Assembly (NCBI GenBank): GCA_033809515.1
Contig: JAPXLN010000003.1
Coordinates: 1 to 64,000 of the forward strand
DNA from: JAPXLN01 sp033809515
GTDB lineage: Bacteria > Bacillota > Sulfobacillia > Fermentithermobacillales > Fermentithermobacillaceae
Length of the DNA: 64,000 nucleotides
Direction of reading: 5' to 3'
The position numbers were made by a program, and so were the translations under genes. The notes below the pieces were generated by a model. The model saw only the letters and a program-made list of their open reading frames with translations. It did not search any database and was not told the origin of the DNA. This document shows, piece after piece, positions 1 through 8,022 of the stretch. Positions within the stretch are counted from its first letter, which is position 1. Each line of letters begins with the position of its first letter.

Positions 1-347
1 CAAGTATTCGTAAAGCCACGTTCTTTCAACTGCTCCATAAACTTAATGTCTTTTACAAAGGAATACATCTGCTCTGGATATTGACCATTCAATGGGCACT
101 TAAGTTCCATGGCATACTTTTCAGCTTTATCCTCTGAAAATACTGCTATATCAATTTCCTTCTTAATTGTTTTGTTGTCGCTGGTAAAATAAGAGACGTT
201 TCTTTCGAATTGCACTTTATATGTAGGCAGAGTCTCTCTTAAAAAAATACCTAGCTCATGTTGAAGACTAAATTCATTATAAAGATCAATATTTTGACTT
301 GTAACCGATTTAAAGAAATCGTGTACTGAAGCCTTCAATTTAAGCAA
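1..347 (-). CDS. Hypothetical protein with PD-(D/E)XK nuclease-like signature (partial, runs off left edge)
   Basis: An open frame on the minus strand begins at a TTG at 347, with GGGAGGG eight bases upstream, and stays open to the window edge. About 115 residues are visible. A segment reading EIDIAVF, about 10 residues, then AMELKCP gives the spacing D…ExK typical of the PD-(D/E)XK nuclease fold, preceded by a basic FERNVSYF stretch. This is a motif resemblance only; the C-terminal part lies outside the window. The gene start overlaps the end of the chimeric terminase frame by about 13 bases, so the two may be co-transcribed. A TTG at 338 is an alternative start. A nuclease function is inference. 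Confidence 0.5.
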   Translation of the reverse strand, partial: MLKLKASVHDFFKSVTSQNIDLYNEFSLQHELGIFLRETLPTYKVQFERNVSYFTSDNKTIKKEIDIAVFSEDKAEKYAMELKCPLNGQYPEQMYSFVKDIKFMEQLKERGFTNT

Positions 348-1492
348 AATGAAATCCCTCCCAACGCTTTTACAGGACCCTCTCGATACTTTCTTTGATT
401 TCCTTGTCCAGGAAAGGGAAGAAAATATATGCTTTCACCTTCACAATAATTGTCCATAATACTCGAATTCCTTATCTCAGGTTCTACGAATTTCTTTTTA
501 CATATAATAATCGTTTTAGGATTTAAGGCCTCAATAGTATCAATTAGTTTTGGTATGTTGAGGTGTATTTCAGCTTTTCTTTCATGATCACCTAAGCCGT
601 TTACTGGATTTTCAGAGATATCATATAGCCAGCAATTCCAATTCTTGAACCCATTGACTGTAATTGAAGAAAAATCACTATCATTTCCTTCATTCCTTAA
701 GGCCCTATCAAGAGCCATTATAGTAGCCACTGCTCCATCTATTTTCTCGGTGCTTTTTTCTTTATCAGGCTTAATATTTCCAGCTGGGTCTGTTCTAACA
801 AATATATTATCCATCATCCAACGAAGTACAGGGTGTCCACTATGGGCTAATTTTTCTTCTAAAGTAAGCTTCATTAATTCTTTAGTAGGAGGACTCATAT
901 CTTTAAAACCTTGACCGAAAGGTACTACTGTGAAACCCATGCCTTCTAAGTTTTGAGTCATTTGAACAGCACCCCAACGGTCAAAGGCAATTTCTCTAAT
1001 GTTATATTTCAAACCCAGTTCCTCTATGAAATTCTCAATGTAGCCATAATGTACCACATTACCTTCTGTGGTTTGCAGGAATCCTTGTTTCTCCCAAACA
1101 TCGTAATTCACATGGTCACGCCGTACACGTAGGTCTATTGTTTCTTCGGGTATCCAGAAGTAGGGGAGTATAATGTATTTATCATCATCGTCAAGTGGAG
1201 GAAATACTAGTACAAATGCGGTGATATCTGTAGAGGAAGATAGGTCAAGTCCACCATAGCATACACGCCCTCGAAGGGCTTCAGGGTCCACAGCAAAGGC
1301 ACAAGCATCCCATTTATCCATGGGCATCCATCGTACAGCTTGCTTAACCCATTGATTAAGTCGAAGCTGACGAAAACTGTTCTCCTCAGCGGGATTCTGC
1401 TTTGCTGATTCACAAGCGGCTTTCACCTTATCTATTAGTTGCGCATCAGTATAAATATGTTCACTAAAGATATATATATAGGATTGTGTCAA
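335..1492 (-). pseudogene. Chimeric fragment of phage terminase large subunit
   Basis: Roughly residues 20–285 match the nuclease half of HK97-type large terminases, the DNA-packaging motor. NQWVKQ…W-MPMDKWDAC, the nuclease motif GGLDLSSSTDITAF, the second acidic site FDRWGAVQM and the third in EKIDGAVATIMALDRA are all readable. The whole N-terminal ATPase half (Walker A/B) is missing: a terminase should be about 550–580 residues and only about 265 are present. The last ~105 residues do not belong to a terminase and look like the tail of another protein (LPFPGQGNQ near the end). The frame therefore joins two gene fragments. It lies on the strand opposite to portal, protease and capsid. It cannot work as a packaging motor. 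Confidence 0.8.
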
Positions 1493-1519
1493 AATAATAA
1501 ATGTACGGAGGTTTAAATC

Positions 1520-1699
1520 ATGAAAACATCAAAAACAGCGGTAGTCGGGTTGTTGATTTGTCTGACTAGCTTATTTTTAATGAATGAAATCTGGTTTAGG
1601 GATGGAGTGCTTGAAGTTTTACCAGTCTTGGGGACTTATATATTTCCAGTTGGAATAATTGTAACTTTGATTGGTTTATTTAAAAAAGAAAAGGATTAA
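1520..1699 (+). CDS. Small two-helix membrane protein, unknown function
   Basis: A 59-residue reading frame starts with ATG at 1520 behind a clear ACGGAG ribosome site nine bases upstream and ends with TAA at 1697–1699. The protein has two hydrophobic stretches, about residues 7–21 and 35–53, and a short lysine-rich end (FKKEKD), which suggests a small double-pass membrane protein. It lies between the terminase fragment and a broken M50-like gene and could form a small operon with the latter. Base composition matches the AT-rich island. I do not recognise the family and propose no function. Confidence 0.55.
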   Translation: MKTSKTAVVGLLICLTSLFLMNEIWFRDGVLEVLPVLGTYIFPVGIIVTLIGLFKKEKD

Positions 1700-1778
1700 T
1701 AGATTAACTCATTATTTAGTTGAACATCTTTTATATATTGTGTCTCAAATGGGGGGATATAAGTTGGAGTTTTATAAG

Positions 1779-2278
1779 ATGAGTCTAATACTAATTATGT
1801 TCTTGGGATTACTATTGCAGCATGTAGTACATGAATATTCACACATTCTTGTGGCCAAGTTTAATGGAATTGAAATTATAAAAGTTCAGTGGTTAACCTA
1901 TCCAAGACTCTTCATGGGTACAAGGGTTTTTTATGGCAATGAACCTAAATTAGATGAAGAAAATATTGAAAAAAATGGGGTTGGGTTTCATTAGCAGGAA
2001 TTATCAGTACTATATCCATAGGGTACATCCTCATATTATTTTATCTATTATTTTCTAAGTACATGACCCGTTGGCCAACAATTGTTATATGTCTTTTCTC
2101 TATGATATTTTTAATCAGTGACCCACTATATTTTGTTCTTGGGAGTCTATTTGGTTTCGGGGATATAAAAGGGGCTGAAAAGGCATTTAACATCCAAAGG
2201 TCAATTTCTATATTGTGCTCCATTACAATATTTTTACTGAACTTTTTATTGATAAAATTCATATGGTATAGTTCGTAA
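1779..2278 (+). pseudogene. M50-like membrane zinc peptidase, frameshifted
   Basis: The first part (ATG at 1779, GGAG nine bases upstream) encodes a hydrophobic helix followed by HEYSH, the HExxH zinc motif in the setting seen in site-2-protease-like M50 families. The frame stops at 1994. The next frame, from about 1976 to 2278, continues naturally with WVSLAGIISTISIGY and three further hydrophobic segments. Together they would make a protein of ~165 residues. The change of frame falls at a run of seven A followed by T (1969–1976), which has the form A-AAA-AAT of a −1 slippery site, so programmed frameshifting is possible. Because the island is full of broken genes, a one-base deletion in a homopolymer is the simpler reading. 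An in-frame ATG at 1671 overlaps the upstream gene and lacks a ribosome site. Confidence 0.6.
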
Positions 2279-2330
2279 TGTTTATATTATACGACTCAAC
2301 TTTATAATAAACTAACTACTAAAAATATAA

Positions 2331-2357
2331 GCATCTATTTTAGAATAGATGCCTTTT
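2331..2357 (+). terminator. Rho-independent terminator before portal gene
   Basis: A perfect nine-base stem (2331–2339 paired with 2344–2352) with a four-base loop is followed by CTTTTTC. It lies after the M50-like gene and before portal, and would end transcription of the small membrane-protein/peptidase unit. Confidence 0.7.
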
Positions 2358-2387
2358 TCATACCCATTTTTAAGGAGAGTGATGTCT

Positions 2388-3644
2388 ATGGGAATACTAG
2401 AAGGGATTTTCAGGGCTCGTGACAAACCTAAAGACAGCTTGAGTGGTAGCCGCTATAGTTTCTTTTTTGGAGGAACTACTTCAGGCAAACCTGTCAATGA
2501 ACACACAGCTATGCAAATGACTGCAGTTTATTCCTGTGTTAGAATACTAGCTGAAACTTTAGCAGGTCTTCCCCTACATGTTTACAAATACAACGATAAC
2601 GGTGGCAAAGAAAAGCATCTGAAACATCCGTTATATAAATTGCTCCACGATGAGCCAAACCCAGAGATGACTTCCTTCACGTTTCGCGAAACCCTTATGA
2701 GTCATCTTTTATTATGGGGTAATGCTTATGCACAAATCATCCGAAACGCTCGTGGAGAGGTTATTGCCCTCTACCCTCTTATGCCAAACAAAATGACAGT
2801 CGACCGTGATAAGAACGGACGACTTTTTTATTTGTATCAGCGAAGTATGGAAGATGCTCCCACTCTCACAAAAGACAATCTGGTTTACCTGGACCCATCG
2901 GATGTGCTCCATATCCCTGGCCTAGGTTTTGACGGGTTAGTGGGTTACTCCCCTATTGCTATGGCTAAAAATGCCGTAGGACTGGCAATGGCAACTGAAG
3001 AATACGGTGCGAAGTTTTTCGCTAATGGTGCAGCGCCAGGTGGTGTACTGGAACACCCTGGCACAATTAAAGACCCCCAAAGAGTGAAAGAAAGTTGGAA
3101 TGCTGCCTATCAAGGTTCAGCAAATTCTCACAGGGTGGCTGTGCTTGAAGAAGGCATGAAGTATCAGTCAATAGGTATTTCCCCTGAGCAAGCACAGTTT
3201 CTGGAAACACGGAAATTTCAAATTAACGAAATTGCCCGTATTTTTAGAGTACCACCTCATATGCTTGCTGACTTGGAGAAATCATCTTTTTCAAATATTG
3301 AGCAACAGTCCTTGGAGTTTGTGAAATACACTCTTGATCCTTGGGTGGTTCGATGGGAACAAACTATGTACCGTTCACTTCTCATGGAAAGTGAAAAAAC
3401 TACTGTCTTCATTAAGTTTAATGTAGATGGCCTTCTTCGTGGTGATTATGAAGGCCGTATGAATGGTTATGCAACTGCTAGGCAGAATGGCTGGATGAGT
3501 GCAAATGACATACGAGAGCTTGAGAATCTTGACCGAATACCTGTAGAACTTGGTGGCGACCTTTACCTCATTAATGGAGCAATGACCAAATTACAGGACC
3601 CAGGTTTGTTTGCAAATATTACAGAAAGAGAGGAAACCCAATGA
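2388..3644 (+). CDS. Phage portal protein (HK97 family)
   Basis: The product is the dodecameric ring protein through which DNA enters the phage head. The sequence has the HK97-type portal pattern: MGILEGIF start, AVYSCVRILAETLAGLPLHVY near residue 50, the GNAY(A)QI and LYPL segments, then FxVPPHML-like FRVPPHMLADLEKSSFSNIEQQ and WE-type C-terminal sections. At 418 residues it has normal length and no stop. AAGGAG at 2372–2377 fits an ATG at 2388 (spacing 10) better than one at 2382; the longer frame from 2349 begins inside a terminator hairpin. Its stop overlaps the start of the protease gene by four bases (ATGA), the usual phage arrangement. Confidence 0.9.
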   Translation: MGILEGIFRARDKPKDSLSGSRYSFFFGGTTSGKPVNEHTAMQMTAVYSCVRILAETLAGLPLHVYKYNDNGGKEKHLKHPLYKLLHDEPNPEMTSFTFRETLMSHLLLWGNAYAQIIRNARGEVIALYPLMPNKMTVDRDKNGRLFYLYQRSMEDAPTLTKDNLVYLDPSDVLHIPGLGFDGLVGYSPIAMAKNAVGLAMATEEYGAKFFANGAAPGGVLEHPGTIKDPQRVKESWNAAYQGSANSHRVAVLEEGMKYQSIGISPEQAQFLETRKFQINEIARIFRVPPHMLADLEKSSFSNIEQQSLEFVKYTLDPWVVRWEQTMYRSLLMESEKTTVFIKFNVDGLLRGDYEGRMNGYATARQNGWMSANDIRELENLDRIPVELGGDLYLINGAMTKLQDPGLFANITEREETQ

Positions 3645-4339
3645 AAAAATTCTGGAACTGGGTTAAGGATGAAAAATCCGACACCCGAACGCTCTACCTC
3701 GACGGCGTGATTGCCGAGGATTCATGGTTTGATGATGATGTCACCCCTAAGGCTTTTAAGAAAGATTTGAATGCTTACGAGGGTGACATTGTTATTTGGC
3801 TGAACTCGCCAGGTGGTGATTGCATTGCAGCCAGTCAAATATACACCATGCTCATGGACTACAAAGGCAAAATAACCATCAAAATTGATGGTATTGCAGC
3901 ATCTGCAGCTTCAGTAATCGCTATGGCAGGAACCACAGTGCTAATGGCTCCAACTGCACTTATGATGGTGCATAATCCTTTGACCGTAGCTATCGGTGAT
4001 AGTGAAGAAATGCAAAAAGCAATAGCCATGCTCTCTGAGGTAAAGGAAAGCATCATTAATGCTTATGAAATAAAGACAGGCTTATCAAGGACCAAGCTTT
4101 CCCACCTTATGGATGCAGAAACTTGGCTCAATGCCAATAAAGCAATTGAACTTGGTTTTGCAGATGGCATTTTAGAGGATAAAAAAAATCCTAGCCAACA
4201 CGATGACTTTACCTATGCCTTTAGTCGCAGAGCCGTAACAAATTCCCTACTTGATAAGGTATATCCTAAGAAATCAACTGCTAGAACAGGAACAACCGCT
4301 GATTCATTGGAAAGGCGACTTAACAACATCATTCATTAA
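3641..4339 (+). CDS. Phage prohead protease, ClpP-like
   Basis: This 232-residue ClpP-fold serine protease would trim the scaffold or delta domain of the capsid protein during head assembly. Visible features are a Y/LDGVI start region, LNSPGGDCIAASQIY (the oxyanion-loop glycine pair), the nucleophile region DGIAASAASVIAMAG and the histidine region MMVHNP, followed by the helical handle and ETWLNANKAIELGFAD with the likely catalytic acid. It is preceded by portal (four-base overlap) and followed after 16 bases by the capsid gene, the standard portal–protease–capsid order. It looks intact, although its substrate gene is truncated. Confidence 0.9.
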   Translation: MKKFWNWVKDEKSDTRTLYLDGVIAEDSWFDDDVTPKAFKKDLNAYEGDIVIWLNSPGGDCIAASQIYTMLMDYKGKITIKIDGIAASAASVIAMAGTTVLMAPTALMMVHNPLTVAIGDSEEMQKAIAMLSEVKESIINAYEIKTGLSRTKLSHLMDAETWLNANKAIELGFADGILEDKKNPSQHDDFTYAFSRRAVTNSLLDKVYPKKSTARTGTTADSLERRLNNIIH

Positions 4340-4355
4340 TAGGAGGAATAATTTT

Positions 4356-4946
4356 ATGAATAAAATTTTAGAACTACGTGAGAAACGTGCAAAAGCATGG
4401 GATGCTACTAAGGCATTCTTGGACACCAAACGTGGCACAGACGGACTTATTTCCGCCGAGGACGAGGCTATTTACAACAAAATGGAAGCTGATGTAATTG
4501 CTCTTGGTAAGGAAATCGACCGCTTGGAAAAACAGGCCATACTGGATGCAGAACTTAATGCTCCTATGGCTAATCCACTAACAGGCAAGCCTGCTACTTT
4601 CAAGTTAGATGATAAAATAGGCAGAGCCTCTGATGAATACAAAAAAGCATTCTGGAATGCTATGCGTACTCGTGCTGGTGAAGGTCTCGAACTCACTGTA
4701 AAAAATGCTCTTCGCATTGGTACAGATACTGAAGGCGGCTACTTAGTGCCTGACGAGTTTGAAAGAAAACTTGTAGAATCTCTTCAGGAAGAGAATATTT
4801 TCCGTAGCTTGGCAAATGTCATCACCACCTCTTCTGGAGACCGTAAAATTCCAGTGGTTGCATCTAAGGGTACTGCTTCTGGTAAAAATCCAAATCACGA
4901 AATTAAAAAATATCTTTTACCCTCGATAACATTCCATACGAAATAG
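4356..4946 (+). pseudogene. Truncated HK97-type major capsid protein
   Basis: ATG at 4356 follows AGGAGG by nine bases. Residues 1–175 match an HK97 gp5-like capsid: an N-terminal coiled coil (delta/scaffold region, residues ~1–65), then the start of the mature shell domain with GGYLVPDEFERKLVESLQEENIFRSLANV in two adjoining blocks and IPVVASKGTAS. Such proteins are usually about 390–420 residues. After SKGTAS (around base 4880) the sequence changes to an unrelated lysine-rich tail and stops at 196 residues. Part of another gene appears to be joined here, also out of frame: in a neighbouring frame NIPYEIDQWKL ends at about 4971. The gene is broken by a recombination junction. Confidence 0.85.
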
Positions 4947-4975
4947 ACCAATGGAAGTTGTAAACTGGTTAGTAA

Positions 4976-5374
4976 TTGTCATTTCAATTATGTTTTACCA
5001 TAGCATTGGACAGGCAGAAGCCAGACAATGTAGTATGCCTTAGTAAGTTCTTCGGTGTTTCGATTGATTATTTGCTAAACGATGATATAAGGAGTGAAAA
5101 TGACATACCTGCGGTGAAAAATAACACAGTTGTTCTGCAGAGTAAATTTCACTCTACTATACGATTTATTTTTGGTGCTGCTTGTTCGGCTATAGGTTGC
5201 ATTGGAAGTATTACTCTGTTTGTTTTATCTACAATGATACAGGTGCATGTCACTAAAAAAAGAATTTTACCTGATGGTTCTGTTGAATATTATGGCGGTG
5301 GAGATGTACCTGGCTACAACTTTGTTGCTTTTATTCAGGAATATCGCTTGCATGCACTCTTAGCTATGGATTAG
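4976..5374 (+). pseudogene. XRE-type HTH/membrane regulator lacking its N-terminus
   Basis: The readable part begins in the middle of a Cro/C1-type helix-turn-helix domain: RQKPDNVVCLSKFFGVSIDYLLNDD is the typical end of such a domain in Firmicute regulators. A linker and one hydrophobic segment follow (about residues 62–87), then an exposed tail. The first ~45 residues of the HTH, including the recognition helix, are missing, replaced by unrelated sequence after the capsid fragment. It is one more broken piece of the island and probably does not bind DNA. Confidence 0.6.
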
Positions 5375-5408
5375 TCTAATTATAACATTCCACCTTCTCT
5401 TCTTGCTA

Positions 5409-5516
5409 TAGTAATTTTGTCAACTCAACCCCGTTTTTACAGTAATTCTATCCACTCGCCATGTTTTTGACAGTAATTTCGTCAACTCAGTAGACAAATA
5501 GTAATAATGTCCACAC
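5409..5516. repeat. Four degenerate 18-bp direct repeats, IS21-like end
   Basis: Units at 5409–5426, 5440–5457, 5471–5488 and 5499–5516 share the pattern (T/C)AGTAATNNNRTCMACWC, with starts 31, 31 and 28 bases apart. Read on the minus strand each begins with a G-TGGAC or G-TTGAC block and ends with TTACTGT or TTACTAT. Regular multiple repeats at an element end are characteristic of IS21-family transposons, where the transposase binds them. No istA or istB gene is in the window, so this would be an orphan end. The family assignment is inference from the repeat layout. Confidence 0.5.
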
Positions 5517-5637
5517 AACCTTGTATTTTCATGGTTTTAGATATGTTCTTACAGTAGAAATCTCCGTAACCTTCAACCCGGCTTGAATATGGTTCAAAAT
5601 CACGGAAATCCCTTTATTTCAAAGCACTTTTACACTC

Positions 5638-7023
5638 TTATTTATCAACCCTTGACATCAATACAACCGTCTCAACGTGCGGTGTCATGGGAAACATATC
5701 AATAGGCTGGACCCATTCCGGATGCCATCCCAGCTGGGAAAGGACGATCAGATCCCTGGCCAGTGTGGCAGGATTGCACGAGGCATACACAATTGCCCTT
5801 GGGCTAAGCCTTGCAGCTGTCTCCAGAACCTCACGTTCAGCTCCACCCCGAGGGGGGTCCAGTATGACCACAGATGGCCTGCCGTAACGGCGCAAGGACC
5901 CTACAACGCGAGCAGCCTTGCCCTCTACAAACTCAACGTTGTCTACATCGTTGATCCTGGCATTGGTCCGTGCATCCATGACCGCTGGCCTAACCTCTTC
6001 CACTCCGACACAGAACCTTCCGTGACGTGCTGCAAAAAGCGTAATAGTCCCTATGCCTGAGTAGAAATCGAAGACCAAATCCCTTGAGCTTATGCCGGCA
6101 GCTCTTATGATCCATCGATACAGGTTCACCGCTTGCTCTGAGTTAACCTGGTAGAAAGACCTAGGCGATATGCGAAACTTCAGGAACCCAATGTCGTCAT
6201 GGCCCAGAAAGTCTTCAATGTACCATCTGCCATAGAGCAAAGATTCCTGGTCGCCGAGAATCACGTTGGTCTTTTCCCTGTTGACGTTCAGTACCACGCT
6301 CTTCAGCCCGTCCAAACTCCCGGCAAGACGCTCTGCCATAGGTTTGGACCCCTGAAGGGTACGAACGCTAGACACCAGCACCGCCATGAGTTCTCCCGTT
6401 CCGGGCGCTACCCGCCCCATAACATGACGGACCTGGCCACGTCCTGTTTTCTCATCATAGGCCGTGTAAGCACGCTCGTTTAGTTCACTGACCAGAGCAG
6501 AGACAACCCGGCGGACAAGGGGATGTTCTACAAAACAGGTTTCTGAAGGAACCACCCTGTGAGAGTAAGGTTCGTAGAACCCCGAAACCAACCGCCCACC
6601 CACGGCGGTAACAGGCACTTCAACCTTGTTTCTGTATCCAAAAAGGCTCGGTGAAGGGACCACAGGCCTGATCTCACAATCCCTAATGCGAGCTATACGA
6701 ATGAAAGCGTCTTCAACAAGCTTGCGCTTCCACTCCAACTGCAGCCGGTAGTCCAGGTGCTGCCACATGCACCCACCACACCGGGAAGTAACTGCGCACT
6801 GGGGATTGACCCTTCCAGGCCCCTCTTCCACCAGGGCTGAAACACGCCCCCTCATGAAAGATTTCCTGCGCTCAACAAAATCAAACTCAGCCAGATCACC
6901 GGGAACCGTGTTAGGCAGAAACACGGTTAGGCCTTCTTCGGGACCTGAAACGATTCGGCCCACACCTTCTCCCCTGTGGTTCAGACCATGGACACGTGCA
7001 GTTCTTGCCCTCATCTTGGCCAC
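5638..7023 (-). CDS. rlmD: 23S rRNA (uracil-5-)-methyltransferase, RlmD/RlmCD (TrmA) family
   Basis: The enzyme methylates C5 of a uracil (U1939 class) in 23S rRNA using S-adenosylmethionine. An N-terminal TRAM domain (about residues 1–60) is followed by the 4Fe-4S cysteines, with CAVTSRCGGCMW near residue 80 and a partner cysteine nearby, and then a Rossmann methyltransferase domain with DFYSGIGTITLF. The catalytic YASCNPATLARD near the end supplies the nucleophilic cysteine. At 461 residues it has normal length. The GTG start at 7023 directly abuts the murB stop; an ATG at 7014 is also possible. It is the last gene of the pcrA–ligA–gatCAB–murB run, next to the foreign island. RlmC-type or dual specificity cannot be excluded. 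Confidence 0.9.
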   Translation of the reverse strand: MAKMRARTARVHGLNHRGEGVGRIVSGPEEGLTVFLPNTVPGDLAEFDFVERRKSFMRGRVSALVEEGPGRVNPQCAVTSRCGGCMWQHLDYRLQLEWKRKLVEDAFIRIARIRDCEIRPVVPSPSLFGYRNKVEVPVTAVGGRLVSGFYEPYSHRVVPSETCFVEHPLVRRVVSALVSELNERAYTAYDEKTGRGQVRHVMGRVAPGTGELMAVLVSSVRTLQGSKPMAERLAGSLDGLKSVVLNVNREKTNVILGDQESLLYGRWYIEDFLGHDDIGFLKFRISPRSFYQVNSEQAVNLYRWIIRAAGISSRDLVFDFYSGIGTITLFAARHGRFCVGVEEVRPAVMDARTNARINDVDNVEFVEGKAARVVGSLRRYGRPSVVILDPPRGGAEREVLETAARLSPRAIVYASCNPATLARDLIVLSQLGWHPEWVQPIDMFPMTPHVETVVLMSRVDK

Positions 7024-7986
7024 TTAGGTTCCTGCCGGCGAATCAGCGTCAACGGGGTCATCGCCCATCACCATTATCTCCGGTTCCAGCATTACCCCGA
7101 AAGCTTGATACACCTTCTCCTTGACTATTTCCATGAGAGTCAGAACATCTGTGGCCGTAGCTGTGCCCGTGTTAACTATGAAGCCGGCATGCTTGGGAGA
7201 GACCTGCGCACCGCCGTAGGAAAACCCTTTTAGGCCTAACGACTCTAGCATAGCCCCTACATACCTGCCCGGAGGACGTCTGAAGGCGCTCCCTGCAGAA
7301 GGCTTATCCAGAGGCTGCTTTCTCTGGCGCTCGGCTGCGTGGGCCTGCATGACCTGTCTGATGCCTTCTTTGTCACCTGCAGATAACAGAAGCTCGACCT
7401 GCAATATTAAAAGGTCGTCTCTGAAGAGAAAAATCGAATGCCTGTACGAAAAGTCCAGACCCCTACCGGCCAACCAAAGAATATCCCCACCCAGGGTTGC
7501 CACCTGCACTCTCTCCACCAGGGACCCGAAGGCACCGTTGTAGGCTCCTGCGTTCATAGCTACCGCACCGCCGGCACTTCCCGGAATTCCAACTGCAAAC
7601 TCCAGCCCGGAAAGCTCGTTTTCAAGACTTGCGTTTACCAAGCTATTCAGAGGGGTTCCAGCTCTGGCCAAAAGCCGGTCTTCCCCGCTGCGGTCTATTC
7701 CCGACATGCCGGGAGCTATCTTGATAACGCATCCTCTGACTCCACCGTCTTTTACCAGCAGGTTGGTGCCGTTTCCGACTATCGTGCACGGCACCGAAAC
7801 CTCGTGACAGAGTCGCCACGCACAAACGGCAGCAGAAGGGCTGTTTGGCAATACAAGCAGGTCACAGGGTCCCCCAATTCGAAAGGAAGTGTGATTGGCC
7901 ATGGGTTCGGAAAAAAGCACGCGAGAGCCCGTCATCTCTGACGCAATCTCTCTGAGCAGCTCCCCCGGTATGGCTTCTCTGCCCAT
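7024..7986 (-). CDS. murB: UDP-N-acetylenolpyruvoylglucosamine reductase
   Basis: MurB catalyses the NADPH-dependent reduction that yields UDP-N-acetylmuramate, an early cytoplasmic step of peptidoglycan synthesis. The FAD-binding half shows NHTSFRIGGPCDLLVLP near residue 30 and VGNGTNLLVKDGGVRGCVI near residue 72. AVGIPGSAGGAVAMNAGAYN and YRHSIF are diagnostic. KPSAGSAFRRPPGRYVGAMLE holds the catalytic serine, and the terminal KVYQAFGVMLEPEIMVMG carries the conserved glutamate. At 320 residues it is a typical type IIa enzyme. It lies between gatB and rlmD on the same strand with no room for a separate promoter on the rlmD side. Confidence 0.95.
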   Translation of the reverse strand: MGREAIPGELLREIASEMTGSRVLFSEPMANHTSFRIGGPCDLLVLPNSPSAAVCAWRLCHEVSVPCTIVGNGTNLLVKDGGVRGCVIKIAPGMSGIDRSGEDRLLARAGTPLNSLVNASLENELSGLEFAVGIPGSAGGAVAMNAGAYNGAFGSLVERVQVATLGGDILWLAGRGLDFSYRHSIFLFRDDLLILQVELLLSAGDKEGIRQVMQAHAAERQRKQPLDKPSAGSAFRRPPGRYVGAMLESLGLKGFSYGGAQVSPKHAGFIVNTGTATATDVLTLMEIVKEKVYQAFGVMLEPEIMVMGDDPVDADSPAGT

Positions 7987-8022
7987 AAGGTTCCTCTCCC
8001 CTTTGCACAGGACTATGTCGTT

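Larger units (their letters stand above)
1..5600. mobile_element. Decayed, rearranged prophage/IS island
   Basis: The first ~5.6 kb are visibly richer in A and T than the remainder and contain phage morphogenesis genes (terminase fragment, portal, prohead protease, capsid fragment) mixed with unrelated gene fragments. In intact siphophage-like prophages the large terminase lies directly upstream of portal on the same strand; here the terminase fragment is on the opposite strand, about 0.9 kb away, with two non-phage genes between. The capsid gene is cut and fused to foreign sequence, and an HTH gene lacks its start. I infer a prophage remnant broken by several rearrangements. The right boundary is placed between the repeat block ending at 5516 and the end of rlmD at 5638. 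The left boundary lies outside the window. Confidence 0.8.

Noticed and set aside
5409..5516. Repeat block as a CRISPR array
   Set aside because: The gaps between 18-bp units are only 10–13 bases, the units are degenerate and no cas genes are present.
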